Source: Rhinopithecus roxellana
Lineage: Eukaryota; Chordata; Mammalia; Primates; Cercopithecidae
Direction of reading: 5' to 3'
Length of the DNA: 64,000 nucleotides
Assembly: GCF_007565055.1 (NCBI RefSeq)
Contig: NC_044560.1
Location: 44,969,030-45,033,029 of the forward strand
Shown: positions 26,119 through 37,090 of the stretch, in pieces
Numbering within the stretch: the first letter of the stretch is position 1
How the letters are laid out: each line of letters begins with the position of its first letter
The notes under the pieces: model-generated
Seen by the model: the letters and a program-made list of their open reading frames with translations, nothing else
Database searches by the model: none
Told to the model about the DNA's origin: nothing
Position numbers and translations under genes: made by a program

Positions 26119-26250
26119 ATTTTCTGCTATGTGGTAGGAGTTATTATTATAATTGTTTTAGAGATCAGGTCACTTAGGCCCATTATCGTCAAAGATTTGC
26201 TCAAGGTATGGGAGAAAGCAGCTCCTAGCTCCAGCCTTCTGATTTTTTAA
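26119..26250 (-). repeat. MIR SINE fragment, reverse
   Basis: 'tttagagatcaggtcactta' and 'gatttgctcaaggtatggga' resemble reverse MIR. It abuts the forward MIR to the left, a head-to-head arrangement. Confidence 0.5.
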
Positions 26251-26329
26251 AAACAGTCCCAAATGAACGGTAACCCTTTTTGGATTTACACAGGTTGCAG
26301 TGAATACATGCTTTTAAAAATTACCCTGT

Positions 26330-26585
26330 GTATGAACTATGGTGATAGAAGCCAGAACATGATTGCCTCTGGGTAGAGGTGCGGGAGTAGGGATGGGAGG
26401 CAGGGGACTACAATTGACTAGAAAGGGGCACAAGGGAACTTTCTGAAGTGACACAAATGTTCTATAACTTGCTTTAGGTAGTGGTTTCACGGGAGGACAT
26501 GACTGTTAAGACTGACGGAATCAAACACATAATTCATCTATGTTAATTATACCTCAACAAAAAGAATAAAGTAAACAAAAACCCA
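26330..26585 (+). repeat. L1M 3' UTR fragment
   Basis: 'catgattgcctctgggtaga', 'ggcacaagggaactttctga', 'acaaatgttctataacttgc', and 'taattatacctcaacaaaaa' match the 3' UTR of old (L1M-group) LINE-1. There is no coding part. Confidence 0.72.
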
Positions 26586-27609
26586 AAAAATTGCCTCATG
26601 TATTCAAAATAAGCATTGGCCCCTGTCATAATTTCAAGCCCACCCTCTTCTTTCTTCAGACATTGTTATGGGAAGAAAGGACAGCAACTCAGGCTGAACA
26701 GACATGGTCTATACATCCCCAAATCCCCCATCCCAAAACTCAAAACAAAACAGGAGATTGTAGGGCAAAGGAAGGTCCTCAGACAACTGCCCCTCTCTCC
26801 CTCAAAGGCGGTCTGTGCCCACTTCCCACAGACATGTTCCAATCCACCCACATAGGCCACGGTCTGACCTGCCCAGGTGGAGATACGAGGTCTCCTGGGC
26901 TGTCAATCCTGAAACTTGAACAAACAGGAAATTCATTTGGGAGGAGGATAGAGTGTGGAAGAGTGAGGATCCTTCCAGCCCACTTTATACAGAACAGAAA
27001 AACATCATATATCTAGGTAACTGCAATAATTCAAAAGTTGCTCAAACTTCAACTCCCATTCCCATCCCACCTGCCTGGCAGAAAAGTCCACAGCTCAGCT
27101 CAGGGTGAGCTGAGAGTTCTGATTTAGGCTGGATTTGTGCCAGTGTGGAGGTGGGTGGTTGAATATGGAGGGTTTTCTCTCCTAATAGTTTAAATAAAAG
27201 CCTCTGTTGAAGAAGAGAGAAATATGAACTCTAGTAGAAAAACTTTTCTTCTCTAAATCTAAGGGAAGATGATGTAGCAGTCAACCTTCAACATTCTGAA
27301 GGAGAAGACGCAGAGACCTTTGCAACCTCAGTTAGTAAGTGCCAGGAACTGAGTGTGGAGATTGGGTGATCAGCTAGGTTGACTCACCAGCCATGTGACT
27401 CCTTCTGGCCAAATCCTTGTCTCAGCGGAATTATAAATTACCGGGTGCCACAGGCCTTCCCAGATCCTTGGCAAGTAGCAAAAACCATGTGTGTAAAATC
27501 CATAATACCAGGGCCCAAGAACAAGAATGTTTGTGCTAAGAAGGGACCTTAGGAACCACGCACTGCAACCACCTCATTTTCCAAAAAAGAATGCAGCTCA
27601 TATGAAATG
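26586..27609. other. 1 kb unassigned single-copy DNA
   Basis: No gene recognised. The longest frame (141 codons, 26591-27016 +) overlaps frames in other phases and has no motif I recognise. A 21-bp hairpin motif lies at 27094-27114. Confidence 0.45.
27094..27114. other. Perfect 9-bp inverted repeat with 3-nt loop
   Basis: CTCAGCTCA, GGG, TGAGCTGAG: the arms are exact complements. In single-stranded form they would make a short stem-loop. No surrounding element explains it. Confidence 0.7.
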
Positions 27610-28155
27610 GTCTAACACAGGGGTCCCCAACTCCCAGGGCCACAGACTAGTACTAGTCCATGGCCTGTTAGGAACTGGGTTACACAGCAGGAGGTCAGCG
27701 GTGGGAGAGTAAGCGAAGCTTCATCCGTATTTACAGCCACTCCTCATTGCTCGCATCACCACCCAAGCTCCACCTCCTGTCAGATCAGCCAGCGATGGCA
27801 TTAGATTCTCATAGGAGTGTGTGAACTCTATTGTGAACTGCACATGTGAGGGATCTAGGTTGCATGCTCCTTATGAGAATCTAATGTCTGATGATCTGAC
27901 ACTGTCTCCCATCACTCCAGATGGGATCACCTAGTTGTGGGAAAACAAGCTCAGGGCTCCCACTGATTCTACATTATGGTGAGTTGTATAATTATTTCAT
28001 TATATATTATAATGTAATAATAATAGAAAGTGCAAAATAAATGTAATGTGCTTGGATCATTCCAAAACCATTCCCCTACCACTGTCTATGGAAGAACTGC
28101 CTTCCGTGAAACTGGTCCCTGGTGACAAAAAGGTTGGGGGATCACTGATATAACA
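27610..28155. mobile_element. MER1A, full-length non-autonomous hAT-Charlie element
   Basis: It begins 'caggggtccccaactcccag' (27618) and ends '...aaaggttgggggatcactg' (28147), with terminal inverted repeats. The interior has 'ggcattagattctcatagga' and its inverted partner 'ttatgagaatctaatgtctg', then an AT-rich segment ending '...aaataaatgtaatgtgcttg'. The 530-bp length matches complete MER1A. Flanking 8-mers gtctaaca and atataaca agree at 6 of 8 positions, consistent with an aged hAT target-site duplication. It lies inverted relative to the MER1B at 1.7 kb. It is non-coding. Confidence 0.92.
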
Positions 28156-28516
28156 ACACATATGAGGGTTCACGTTTGAAGGAATCAGTCTGCTTGGTTG
28201 CATTGATCCTATACCCAAGGGCATCTCTGGGCACCAACTCTTGGGAGAAGAATGCTTTCAGGAAGCAAATAATTAGGTAAGAGATGCTAAAGAGGCGATG
28301 AGAGAAAACTGGAACCAGATGACAACATCCTAAGATACTGGTCTCTCTCCTCTTTCCCAAAAGAGAAACCTCATTGTTGCACCTCTTCAGGGCACAGGCA
28401 TCTGTGGGCACACGTCCCCACTTCTGGAAGGAAGCTCCTTCAGAACAAAAGCCATACCCAGAAACCATCACTAGTCCCCCAAAGCCCCAGACACTGCCAT
28501 ATCCCCCCGTTTGTTC
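28156..28516. other. Unassigned single-copy DNA
   Basis: No gene or repeat recognised. A reverse-strand frame of 136 codons starts inside the AluY and runs through here; it has no motif and is treated as chance. Confidence 0.4.
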
Positions 28517-28930
<414 letters not shown>

Positions 28931-29154
28931 TCAGGCTTTCTTCTTCCCCAAATCCCTTCTCACCCACTGCTTCCAGACTGTACCTGTCCATTCCCACCCA
29001 CGTGCCTGGTTTCCCTGGGAGGAGCCGCAAGCAAAACCAGCATCGCTCACTAGCAACTATGCTAACATTTCTAAATCTTTGGTCACCATTGAAACATAGG
29101 CATCTGTCTCATTACTCAGCATACTATTCAAACACAGCTTTTGAAAATAATAAT

Positions 29155-29405
29155 AACAATAGTAGCTATTATGTTTTTTCCATATGCCAATACACTTTTA
29201 AAGTATTTTCCATGTATTAACCCACTGAACTCCTACAACAAATCTAGGAGACAAGTATTATCAATTTTCCCACATTTTTAGAGTGGAAATCAGAGGCACA
29301 AAGAGATTAAGCAACTTGCTCAGCATTACTCAGCAGGTGAGCAGCAGAGCTTGGATTCACATGAAGGCAGTCTGGTTCCAGAGCCATTTCCTGGGTCACT
29401 ATGCT
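29155..29405 (-). repeat. MIR SINE, nearly full length, reverse
   Basis: 'gtattaacccactgaactcc', 'ggaaatcagaggcacaaaga', 'gattaagcaacttgctcagc', and 'gaaggcagtctggttccaga' follow reverse MIR to its 5' end. Confidence 0.85.
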
Positions 29406-29449
29406 ATTTTATGTCTCCAGGTTACCTTGGTGCCTTTTCTGACTCTCCT

Positions 29450-29500
29450 AAAAAAACAAACAAAAAAAAAAACAAAAACAAACAAACAAACAAAAACACA
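29450..29500. repeat. A-rich (AAAC)n low-complexity tract
   Basis: Repeated AAAC and AAAAC units over about 50 bp. No Alu or L1 body is attached, so it is listed as a simple repeat. Confidence 0.8.
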
Positions 29501-29559
29501 CGAGTCAGGCACTTTCCCCGGAGAAGGGAAAGAATAGCCTTCTCTTTATCCCTCCATTT

Positions 29560-29690
29560 GCCAGCACTTTCCACCTTGAGTTAATTTGCATAATTCCCTG
29601 TCTCCTCCCCTGGTCTACGAGTTGTTTGCTTTATTCATCTCTGTCACAGTTCAATAAATATTTGCTGAATTTCTGAATAAACAAATATAT
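29560..29690 (+). repeat. L2 LINE 3' end, forward
   Basis: 'ggtctacgagttgtttgctt', 'tattcatctctgtcacagtt', and 'caataaatatttgctgaatt' match the L2 terminus. Confidence 0.68.
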
Positions 29691-29739
29691 TCATTTAAAA
29701 AAAGGGCAATGCTTTAACCTAGGAGAGAAAAAGGATCCC

Positions 29740-29910
29740 TGGTTTGTGAATCAAAAGGCTGAGGCTGCAATCCCTGTCACCAACTAGCTGGGTGACCTTG
29801 AGCAACTTCCTTCACCTCTTTGGTCCTTAGTTTCCTCATTGCCAAAATGAAGGGGTTGGGCTTGATGACCTCTGAGTTTCCTTTCAGCTGTGGTATCCTA
29901 AGATCATGGC
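29740..29910 (+). repeat. MIR-type SINE, forward
   Basis: 'actagctgggtgaccttgag', 'caacttccttcacctctttg', 'cagtttcctcattgccaaaa'-type text (here 'tagtttcctcattgccaaaa'), and 'gttgggcttgatgacctctg' point to MIR, probably the MIRc/MIR3 variant. Confidence 0.75.
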
Positions 29911-30877
29911 ACTGGGGCAGGCCAGTGAGAGAAGAGACTACAGGCAAACTAGTCTCCATGTGTCCCTCACATCACACCCACAGGTGCAGGCGCCATCAGT
30001 CTGACTTTCCCAAGAGTCACCAGGAACAGCAGGCGGGAACACTAACTGGGAAGGTGGGGTGGCAGACTGCAACCAAGCCCAGTGGCACCACCCTCCACGT
30101 GGGAACCACCCGAGAGGGGACATCAAAGGGGTACAAAGAGTCCAACAGCTTTCTGGGGGCTGCTGGCCATTGGTGTGAAAAGAATGAGACCAGCCACTCT
30201 GTCTGCACCAAAGCCACCGAAATGCCTGTAAATCAGGAAGGGATTACTGCACTTGAGTAAAACCTGTGAAGTTCCTTTCACTGCTTTCCCCCCTACTATC
30301 ATTACCTAGTCAAGCCTGCTTGGCAATGTAAACAGGTGATTAACAGGCAGGTTTTGGAAGAAACCAGGAGTAGGAGCTGGATCTCTGCTCAGCACATGCA
30401 CTGTGTTCTTCCTCACCTCCTCTCCTCTGAGCAGGAACCCATTCAGTCACACGGCTGCCCATCCCTCTGGAGGAAGATTTCTCCTAGGGGCGGGGGAAGG
30501 AGTGATGGTGGGAACCTCCTTTATTCAGCAACAACAAGATGAAGCTGGCATGAGAAATCAGACTCAGAACTCAAGCTGGCAAAACATCTGACGGGGTGCT
30601 GGCGGCCAGAGACAACAACATGGGTTATGGAGAGTCACAAATGGCAGAGGATGCCAATCAGCCAAAGGATTCCCTGTGTTTTCTGGCCTTTTCTCTGAGG
30701 CCAGCTCATTTCACCCAGTCATAACACAGGTTTTAACAAAAGCTCAGAGCTGGGAAATGAGGCTTTTGTGTCTTGTCCTCCAGGTTATAGGTATTTTTAT
30801 TGGAAGTTGCCTTCTTTCCTGTGCAAATATTTTATAGGGTGTCTTTGAGTGAATGGCCCAGAAAACAGAGGAAAGAG

Positions 30878-30913
<36 letters not shown>

Positions 30914-31059
30914 CAGAGAGAGAGAGGACTTTTAAGAATACAACAAGTCAAGTCCAGATGAGAGACAGAAAGGCTCCACTGTCATCACAGCAAGTCAAGA
31001 AACCTGCCCCAACAAGAGACACAACTTAAAGGTTGGGCTCAAATTTATAGAAGTTCTTT
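29911..31059. other. 1.15 kb unassigned single-copy DNA with a 29-nt A-run
   Basis: No gene recognised. A frame of 146 codons (29820-30260 +) starts inside the MIR and overlaps reverse frames, so it is not credible. The A-run at 30883-30911 is followed by a short GA repeat, 'gacagagagagagagga'. Confidence 0.45.
30883..30911. repeat. Poly(A) tract, 29 A
   Basis: Twenty-nine consecutive A residues followed by (GA)n. There is no recognisable retrotransposon body to the left and no obvious target-site duplication. Confidence 0.85.
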
Positions 31060-31970
31060 TTCTGGCTTCAAAGACAGTACAGTGTAGGGATATTTTTTTT
31101 CTCTAGAATGAAAAAAAAATCTCAGAGTTGGAAGGGCTTTGAGTCCAAACAACATCTAATACATAAATCTCCTCTACAATCTTTCCAACAAGTGTTAACC
31201 CATTCTCTGCATCCTCACTTCTGGGACAGAAAACTTATTATTTGCCCTTTCCACTTCAAAGAAGCTCCCATCATTGGAGGCTTCATCGAGAACCTGAGCT
31301 GAAGTTTGCTTTCTAGAAATGTCTACCCATTTTTCAGCACTCCAAACAACATAAGCCTAAGTGCTAGGCTACGGATTATCTTCAAAATATTTGAAGACTT
31401 TCCTTAATTTTCTCTTGCTGGGTTTAGTAACCCTAAAATCATCAAACAAAGTATCACCTCAGCCTAGATGTTTTCCTCTGGACTCATGCCACCTAATTTT
31501 TATCTTAACATCTTTACCAAAATGAACACTCCTTTTGTAGTTGGCCCATGACAGAAGGGGACAGGATGATTAGAACTCTTTTAGAACTCTTCATGCCTAT
31601 CATTACTATTTTCTCAGTGTGGACATGTCACATTGTGGACTGGTGACATTTGTAACCAAAATCTGATTCTTGTCACACATACTATTGCCAGGCTAAATAT
31701 TCCTCCATTCTGCTCTTGTACAATTGGTTGTTCCAGCCAGAGTACAGAATTTACGTTGTCCCTAGTAAATATCCTCTGGTTTGGAATTATTCAAGCTGTT
31801 TGAGACATCTGGTTTCAGATTGAGTCATCCACAGGTTCACAAACCTTCCAAACATTGTGTCTTCTATTAATTTGATCAACATGCATGTCATCTGTGTCTA
31901 ACCAAGCCACCAGTATAGAGGTTGAACAGAACAGGTCAGAGGCCAGAGCTCTAAAGGGTGCCTGCCATCA
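31060..31970. repeat. Ancient CR1/L3-like LINE remnant
   Basis: The order resembles CR1-group LINE text: 'ttcaaaatatttgaagactt', 'tgttttcctctggactcatg', then near the right end 'agaggttgaacagaacaggt' and 'cagaggccagagctctaaag' (compare '...aaaatgttgaacagaacagggccaaggacagagccctg'). It is heavily decayed with no reading frame. Limits and orientation are uncertain. Confidence 0.5.
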
Positions 31971-32119
31971 GTGCCTTCTTTTCAGATTAATATTTTTCAA
32001 GGATCAGTACTTTTTAGTGTTGTCTCACAGTCCTCCAAGGCTCCTGGGCCTAACGTTCAAATCCTTCAGTGAGATCTGGTTTTGGCAAAGTTTCCTGGCA
32101 CAAAGAACAATTTGCCTTT

Positions 32120-32655
32120 CCCAACACATCCTACTATTTCTTGCTTCCATGTCCAACTTTGCTTCTTTGCCTAAAATGCACTTCTCTTGTTTATTCACCG
32201 GGGGAATCTCCTACTAATTTTCAGGTCTCAGCTCGAAGTTTCAACGGCCTGTGATGCTACATCTGCTTCATGTGCCGAGTTAGGTGTTCCCAGAGTACCC
32301 TGTATGATCCTCTCCTATAGTACCTACCATATGGAGCTGCAACTGCCTGCCGGTCTCTCAGAAGACTAGGTACAGAAAATGGGTGGTACATCTGCCATAT
32401 TATCCCCTTTCTATCCTCAAGGAAGATTGTTCTAATCAATCACTGTGTCCAGACAAAGTCTCAGAATTCTCCCCAACACAATCTTCCAGGCAGCCACTAC
32501 CAATTAATAGATTGGATCTGACACTTAAGTTGAAACTCCATACGATTTTATATTTGCTTAGGGGCAATGCCATGCCTCATTCACCTTTGTATCCCTAGGC
32601 CTAGCAAAGTGTCTGGCATAAAATTAACCCAATAAATATCTGGTGAATGAATGAC
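32120..32655 (+). repeat. L2 LINE 3' region, forward (interrupted)
   Basis: 'tttcaggtctcagctcgaag' and 'atagtacctaccatatggag' are L2 internal 3' text. 'tttgtatccctaggcctagc' and 'ccaataaatatctggtgaat' are the L2 terminus. About 150 bp between them (32370-32520) does not align by eye. Confidence 0.65.
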
Positions 32656-33524
32656 CTTGTTTACCAGAGAGCTAGCATTTAAAAAATAAATTTTCCCATG
32701 CTCATATAAGATCTCTCTATATAAAATAATTCTAGTAGTGGCAAGAGGTAGTCTTTTGCACTAATTGTGATTAATATTCAAGAATAATAATTGACTACTG
32801 CTTAAGAACATTCTCCACCTGATTCTGAGCAGAGCTTCCTGAAAAGCCTGGCCTGATTGGTCTTGGTGTCCATAGCCCTCATGTGATACTTATGCGTGCA
32901 GGGCCTTAGTGGCCTGGAAGCAATTTGACTGCCTTCCCAGCTTTCTGTATCCTAAATCTCTATTAGCTGATAGCAATTTTAGGAGATCTGAATGCCAGGG
33001 TTGAAAATGGGTCTGCCAAAGTTTTATCTCTAAAAAAAATGTATATCATGAAGATTGTTTTCCCATGGAACACTCTTCAGAGACAGTGCCTGAACCAAAA
33101 AGAAAAATTCCCTAAAGAAACTCATTTATTATCACACTCTAATGTTGATAAAGATAGCCCCTGGGATGAGTCCAGAGGCAGCTGTGCTTATGTAAAGGTC
33201 AAATAAGGGCCAGCAGCATCACTGACTATTATTAATTATTTAGTAATTAGCCATTCTTTACCTATCTCTGCCTATGGACAGGATATTTTAGGTTTTAGAT
33301 TTAATCTAGTCTCCAACATTACTCTTACAAAGTCACAGTGTACACAGAACAGAACTTATAAATCAGGAGGATAAGAAAATCTAGAGAAGTCTCCTTCAGT
33401 TTCAAAAGTAACTTTCAGAGGTCTAAAGAATTCTAGTGCTACATTCAAACCACATTTAGGGACTTTGTGAGGATGCTTCATAAATTGGAAGTGGTTAGTA
33501 GTACTTAATTGATAAATATTTACT
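32656..33524. other. Unassigned single-copy DNA
   Basis: No gene or repeat recognised. Confidence 0.4.
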
Positions 33525-33530
33525 GGATAG

Positions 33531-33584
33531 ATGTATGTATGTATGTATGTATGGATGGATGGATGGATGGATGGATGGATGGAT
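33531..33584 (+). repeat. Compound tetranucleotide microsatellite (ATGT)5(ATGG)8
   Basis: Five perfect ATGT units (33531-33550) pass directly into eight perfect ATGG units (33551-33582) plus a partial unit. Perfect tetranucleotide arrays of this length usually vary between individuals. Confidence 0.95.
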
Positions 33585-34099
33585 ATGCAATTAATGTATG
33601 AAGCAACTAGAAAACCAGACATTCTATCTCTTGATTCAATGCTTAGAAACCAAAAAGAGCCTGGCATAATCAACAAACAGAGCCAACACCTCAAACAGCG
33701 CTCAAATTAAATCACGAGTAAATTTACTAGATTCAGATTCTTTTACAGGCAAAGAGCCTTTTAAAGAAATAATTTAAAAGACTATAAAAAAGACTTTGGG
33801 CTCAGCCATCAGGGCTACCTATGATTGTTGATTTGGACGTACTTGCATACAGCATGACTTCCACAGCAGTACTGCAGGAACACACAGTGTGGTTCTCTCT
33901 CCTTGTATGATGCCTTGGGTTTTTCTCCAGCTGGGAAACTATTACTCCATCAGCTTCTAAACATATTATCATTTGCCTCAAGCTGGAAAAGGCCCCATGA
34001 GAAGAATATTTTGGCTATTAGACATTTCTAGATTTTGTTCTGAGTAAAGGGCTCCAATCTTTCCATGCTTATTAATTCTTTGGCATTCTTTAATCAGCA
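33585..34099. other. Unassigned single-copy DNA
   Basis: No gene or repeat recognised. Confidence 0.4.
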
Positions 34100-34330
34100 A
34101 TACTAATAGCTAACATTGATTAAACTCTTACTTTGATCCAGGCACTGTTCTCAGCATTATACATGCGTCATCACATTTAATTCTTAGAAGAGCTTTTGTA
34201 GTCATTACTATTATTACCCACATTTCACAGATGAGGAAGGAGGCACTGTGGTGGTAGGCGATTTCTTATGTCATCCAGCTAAAACATGGTAGACCCTGAA
34301 TTCACCCCCAGCAACCTGTCCTCCTAACCA
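34100..34330 (-). repeat. MIR SINE, nearly full length, reverse
   Basis: 'gatccaggcactgttctcag', 'tcatcacatttaattcttag', and 'cccacatttcacagatgagg' follow reverse MIR. The tRNA-like end is eroded. Confidence 0.83.
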
Positions 34331-35394
34331 CCAAAACCCTCCATTAAATGACTCTGGTTCATATCATTTTCATAAAGGGAAGATCCTGACTCCCTTCATC
34401 CTTACTTTTTGGGGACCCCCACTCCAACCACTACTATAATAAAACAGAAAAAAATTCTCTTTCAGCTTAGATCATTCTATTTCTATTTCAAAGTAGAAAT
34501 GTTTCTACAAAGATAATTGAGTTTCTCTACCTTGATCTCATGCTGGTACTTCTTGCTCTCTCCAACTCCTAAATTAGCATTACTTAGGTCTGTTCTGAGG
34601 GAAGTTCTATGATTATGTTTTCTGAGGTCAAATAAGCTTGAAAAATGGTGGATTAAACAGCTAGACATCTCTTCACTATAAGACTCTCACTTCTCAGGGT
34701 CTTTATTTATTGATATGCATTATACATCTTCAAGGGTGGGCCAGGATATAATATGCAGTGTTTTGCAAGCCTATCTGACTAGAGTGCCCTTTTGTCACAG
34801 AATACCTTGAAGGCCCCCGGAATACACACAAGAAAATGCTGCCAGAAAGGAAAGGGCAGCCATGTCTGTGGCACTGGCCCTCATCTCAGACCACAGGCTG
34901 TCTTCCTAGTTTGCCTCAAGTTCTCTCTAAATTATATACAGGCTTTCATTTCCACCTCACCTCAACTCACTCCCTCTCGCAAACCCTGTTCCTTTGACAA
35001 ACTACAATAGAAGACATCATCCACAATGGGAGCAGGAGGGTATTTTTTATTCATTATGGATTCATTTTATAATTTTCAGGTCAAATTTAGTGCCAGGAAA
35101 AAGTCATCACTCCAGATGAGCTTCCTCTCAGCAGAGAGTAGGAACCAAGTCATCTGCTTGGGTTTCCTTTTTCTGCCTTCCTTATGAGACTGCTGTTTAA
35201 ATAAATAAAGCTTTCCTCAAAGCTTGCGTTCCTGCTCAGTTGTAAGGTCTGACTCATTCCAAGTTTCTGGGGCTTCTGTCTCCCCCTCCTCTACCAGTTT
35301 ATTTCCCTTTAAATTGTCCTTTCAATATGAGCCTTAACATTTGGGGTTTCCAAACTCTCTAGAGGAAATTAATTAATTGGTTAATTAATTAATG
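34331..35394. other. 1.06 kb unassigned single-copy DNA
   Basis: No gene or repeat recognised. An AATT-rich inverted-repeat patch lies at 35367-35393 (TTAA/AATT units around GG). Confidence 0.4.
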
Positions 35395-35950
35395 AAATTA
35401 TTCAACAAATGGAGGCTCAGGACCTGTAATGCAACAGGCTTCATATAACATGGGGACTGAACAGGCTGTGGTCTGCACTCTCGTGAAGTTTGCAGCCTTG
35501 TGAGGGAGACTGGCAAGAAATAAATACATAACTATGCAGTAGTAACAAATTGTGAAAAGGCCTCACAGTACTTATAAAAAGAGAAAGAATGCCCTGGATG
35601 AGAGTAACCAGGGCAGCAGATGGAGTAGAGAGGGCTTCACCTTTAGGTTTTCTGGAAAGAAGGAAGGATGAAAGATGAATAGGTTGGTGCTGAGGAGCAA
35701 AGTCAGCAGAGGCCAGACCCACAGAGTCCTGAAGCCAAGCCACGCGAGGATTTCAGTCCTTAGCCTGTAAGCAAATGGCAGCCGTGAAGGAGTTTTAAAC
35801 CAAGAAGGCTCATGATCAAATTTCTGCTTTAAAGAAAAAAAAAAAAATCCCTCCAGCTATAATGTGGTGAATAGATTAGAAGGGGACAGAGAAAATGTAC
35901 AGAGACCATCAGGAGACTGCTGCAAGTTGCAGGTTGAAACTGTTAAGCAA
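35395..35950 (-). repeat. L2 LINE 3' fragment, reverse, about 550 bp
   Basis: This is the longest L2 piece here. Reverse-L2 text includes 'tgaagtttgcagccttgtga', 'gagagtaaccagggcagcag', 'gaggatttcagtccttagcc', and 'gaccatcaggagactgctgc'. No reading frame survives. Confidence 0.72.
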
Positions 35951-36869
35951 ATAACAATTAGGTTTATTTCTGATCAGTTCCTCATCACCAAGGAATGGTA
36001 ATGGTGTTGTCTAAGCAACATGGAAATAAAGGGATATAAAAAGGCTTGCAAATGCTCAGGGATATTCGGAAATAAAGCATTCACAAGCATTCCACATGAG
36101 TCCTGTAAGGCCCTTCACCTTCCTGGTTCTCCACTGGCAGACCCTGCTGTACACTCCGTGCTGCTGAAGGACATCAACACCTTTCTGAGTGCCCAAGTCC
36201 ACACCATCTGCCCACACTTAGCTGGGTGCCAAAGTGGGGCAAGGAAGCAGATGTAAAAGAGAAAAAGATGGCATGCGATTGAGCCAGATGCCAGAGAGGT
36301 CCTTGAAGGAAAGCACTTCAGAAGCACTACTTACTCAGGAGGGATGTTTCTGCGGTCAGAATCCAGGCTTGAGGTTAAGGAAAGCTTTCCCTCACCCACA
36401 AGCAGCCTGCAAAGGCTCACCTGCACACATTAACAAGGAGCCTCTTTGTCTTGTTTGATATGTTCTTACTAATTCATCAGATCGTTTATAAACTTTGACA
36501 GCATACATCAAATGGGACCAGTCTTATTCATTCACTGTTTTCCCCTCAAAATGTCTCATAAATTGTTTCTTCTGAATATAGGAGCTGATAAATTTTCCTC
36601 TTTAAAATTGAAATATAAATCTTCCCTTAAAAAGTCAATATCCCTTAAATTTTCTCTGATAAAGAAAAATATAGAGGTCTCCTCTGGCCTGCTGTAAGAA
36701 GCAATGCTATTTACTTACTGACTCTTCAGCCATCCTACACATTACTATTGTCCTCCCTGTACCCTTGTGCTACCTTCCTGAAAACGCCACCTCATCCTAC
36801 TCCCTCCAGAGCCAATCCCTTTACCACAGTTTTACAAATGAAGAGTAAAAAGTATAGGCTAAAATGCAA
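35951..36869. other. Unassigned single-copy DNA
   Basis: No gene or repeat recognised. Confidence 0.4.
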
Positions 36870-37090
36870 CTTACTCTTGCCAAGTGCCAGATCTTACATG
36901 AGTGCCTTATACGCATTGTCGTGCCATTATTATAACGTCAGGTGATGTGCATTATGATCCCCATCAGACAGATGAGGAAACTGAGACTTGGGTTCAGCAA
37001 TTTGCCCTAGTCACATGTTGAGCAGCAGAGGCACATCTGAATCTATGTTGATCTGGCTCTGAAGCCTAAGTTTTTAACCACTATGGCCTT
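36870..37090 (-). repeat. MIR SINE, reverse
   Basis: 'cagacagatgaggaaactga', 'gacttgggttcagcaatttg', and 'aagtttttaaccactatggc' run to the MIR 5' end ('...cttaaccactatgc'). Confidence 0.85.

Noticed and set aside
26591..27016. 141-codon forward frame in unassigned DNA
   Set aside because: No motif, no splice or promoter context that I can support, and overlapping frames in other phases. It could only be rescued by transcript or conservation evidence.
29820..30260. 146-codon forward frame
   Set aside because: It begins inside a MIR SINE and overlaps two reverse frames; no recognisable protein features.
33531..33584. Regular repeat that might suggest a CRISPR array
   Set aside because: The units are 4 bp with no spacers. 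It is a microsatellite, and the DNA is primate.
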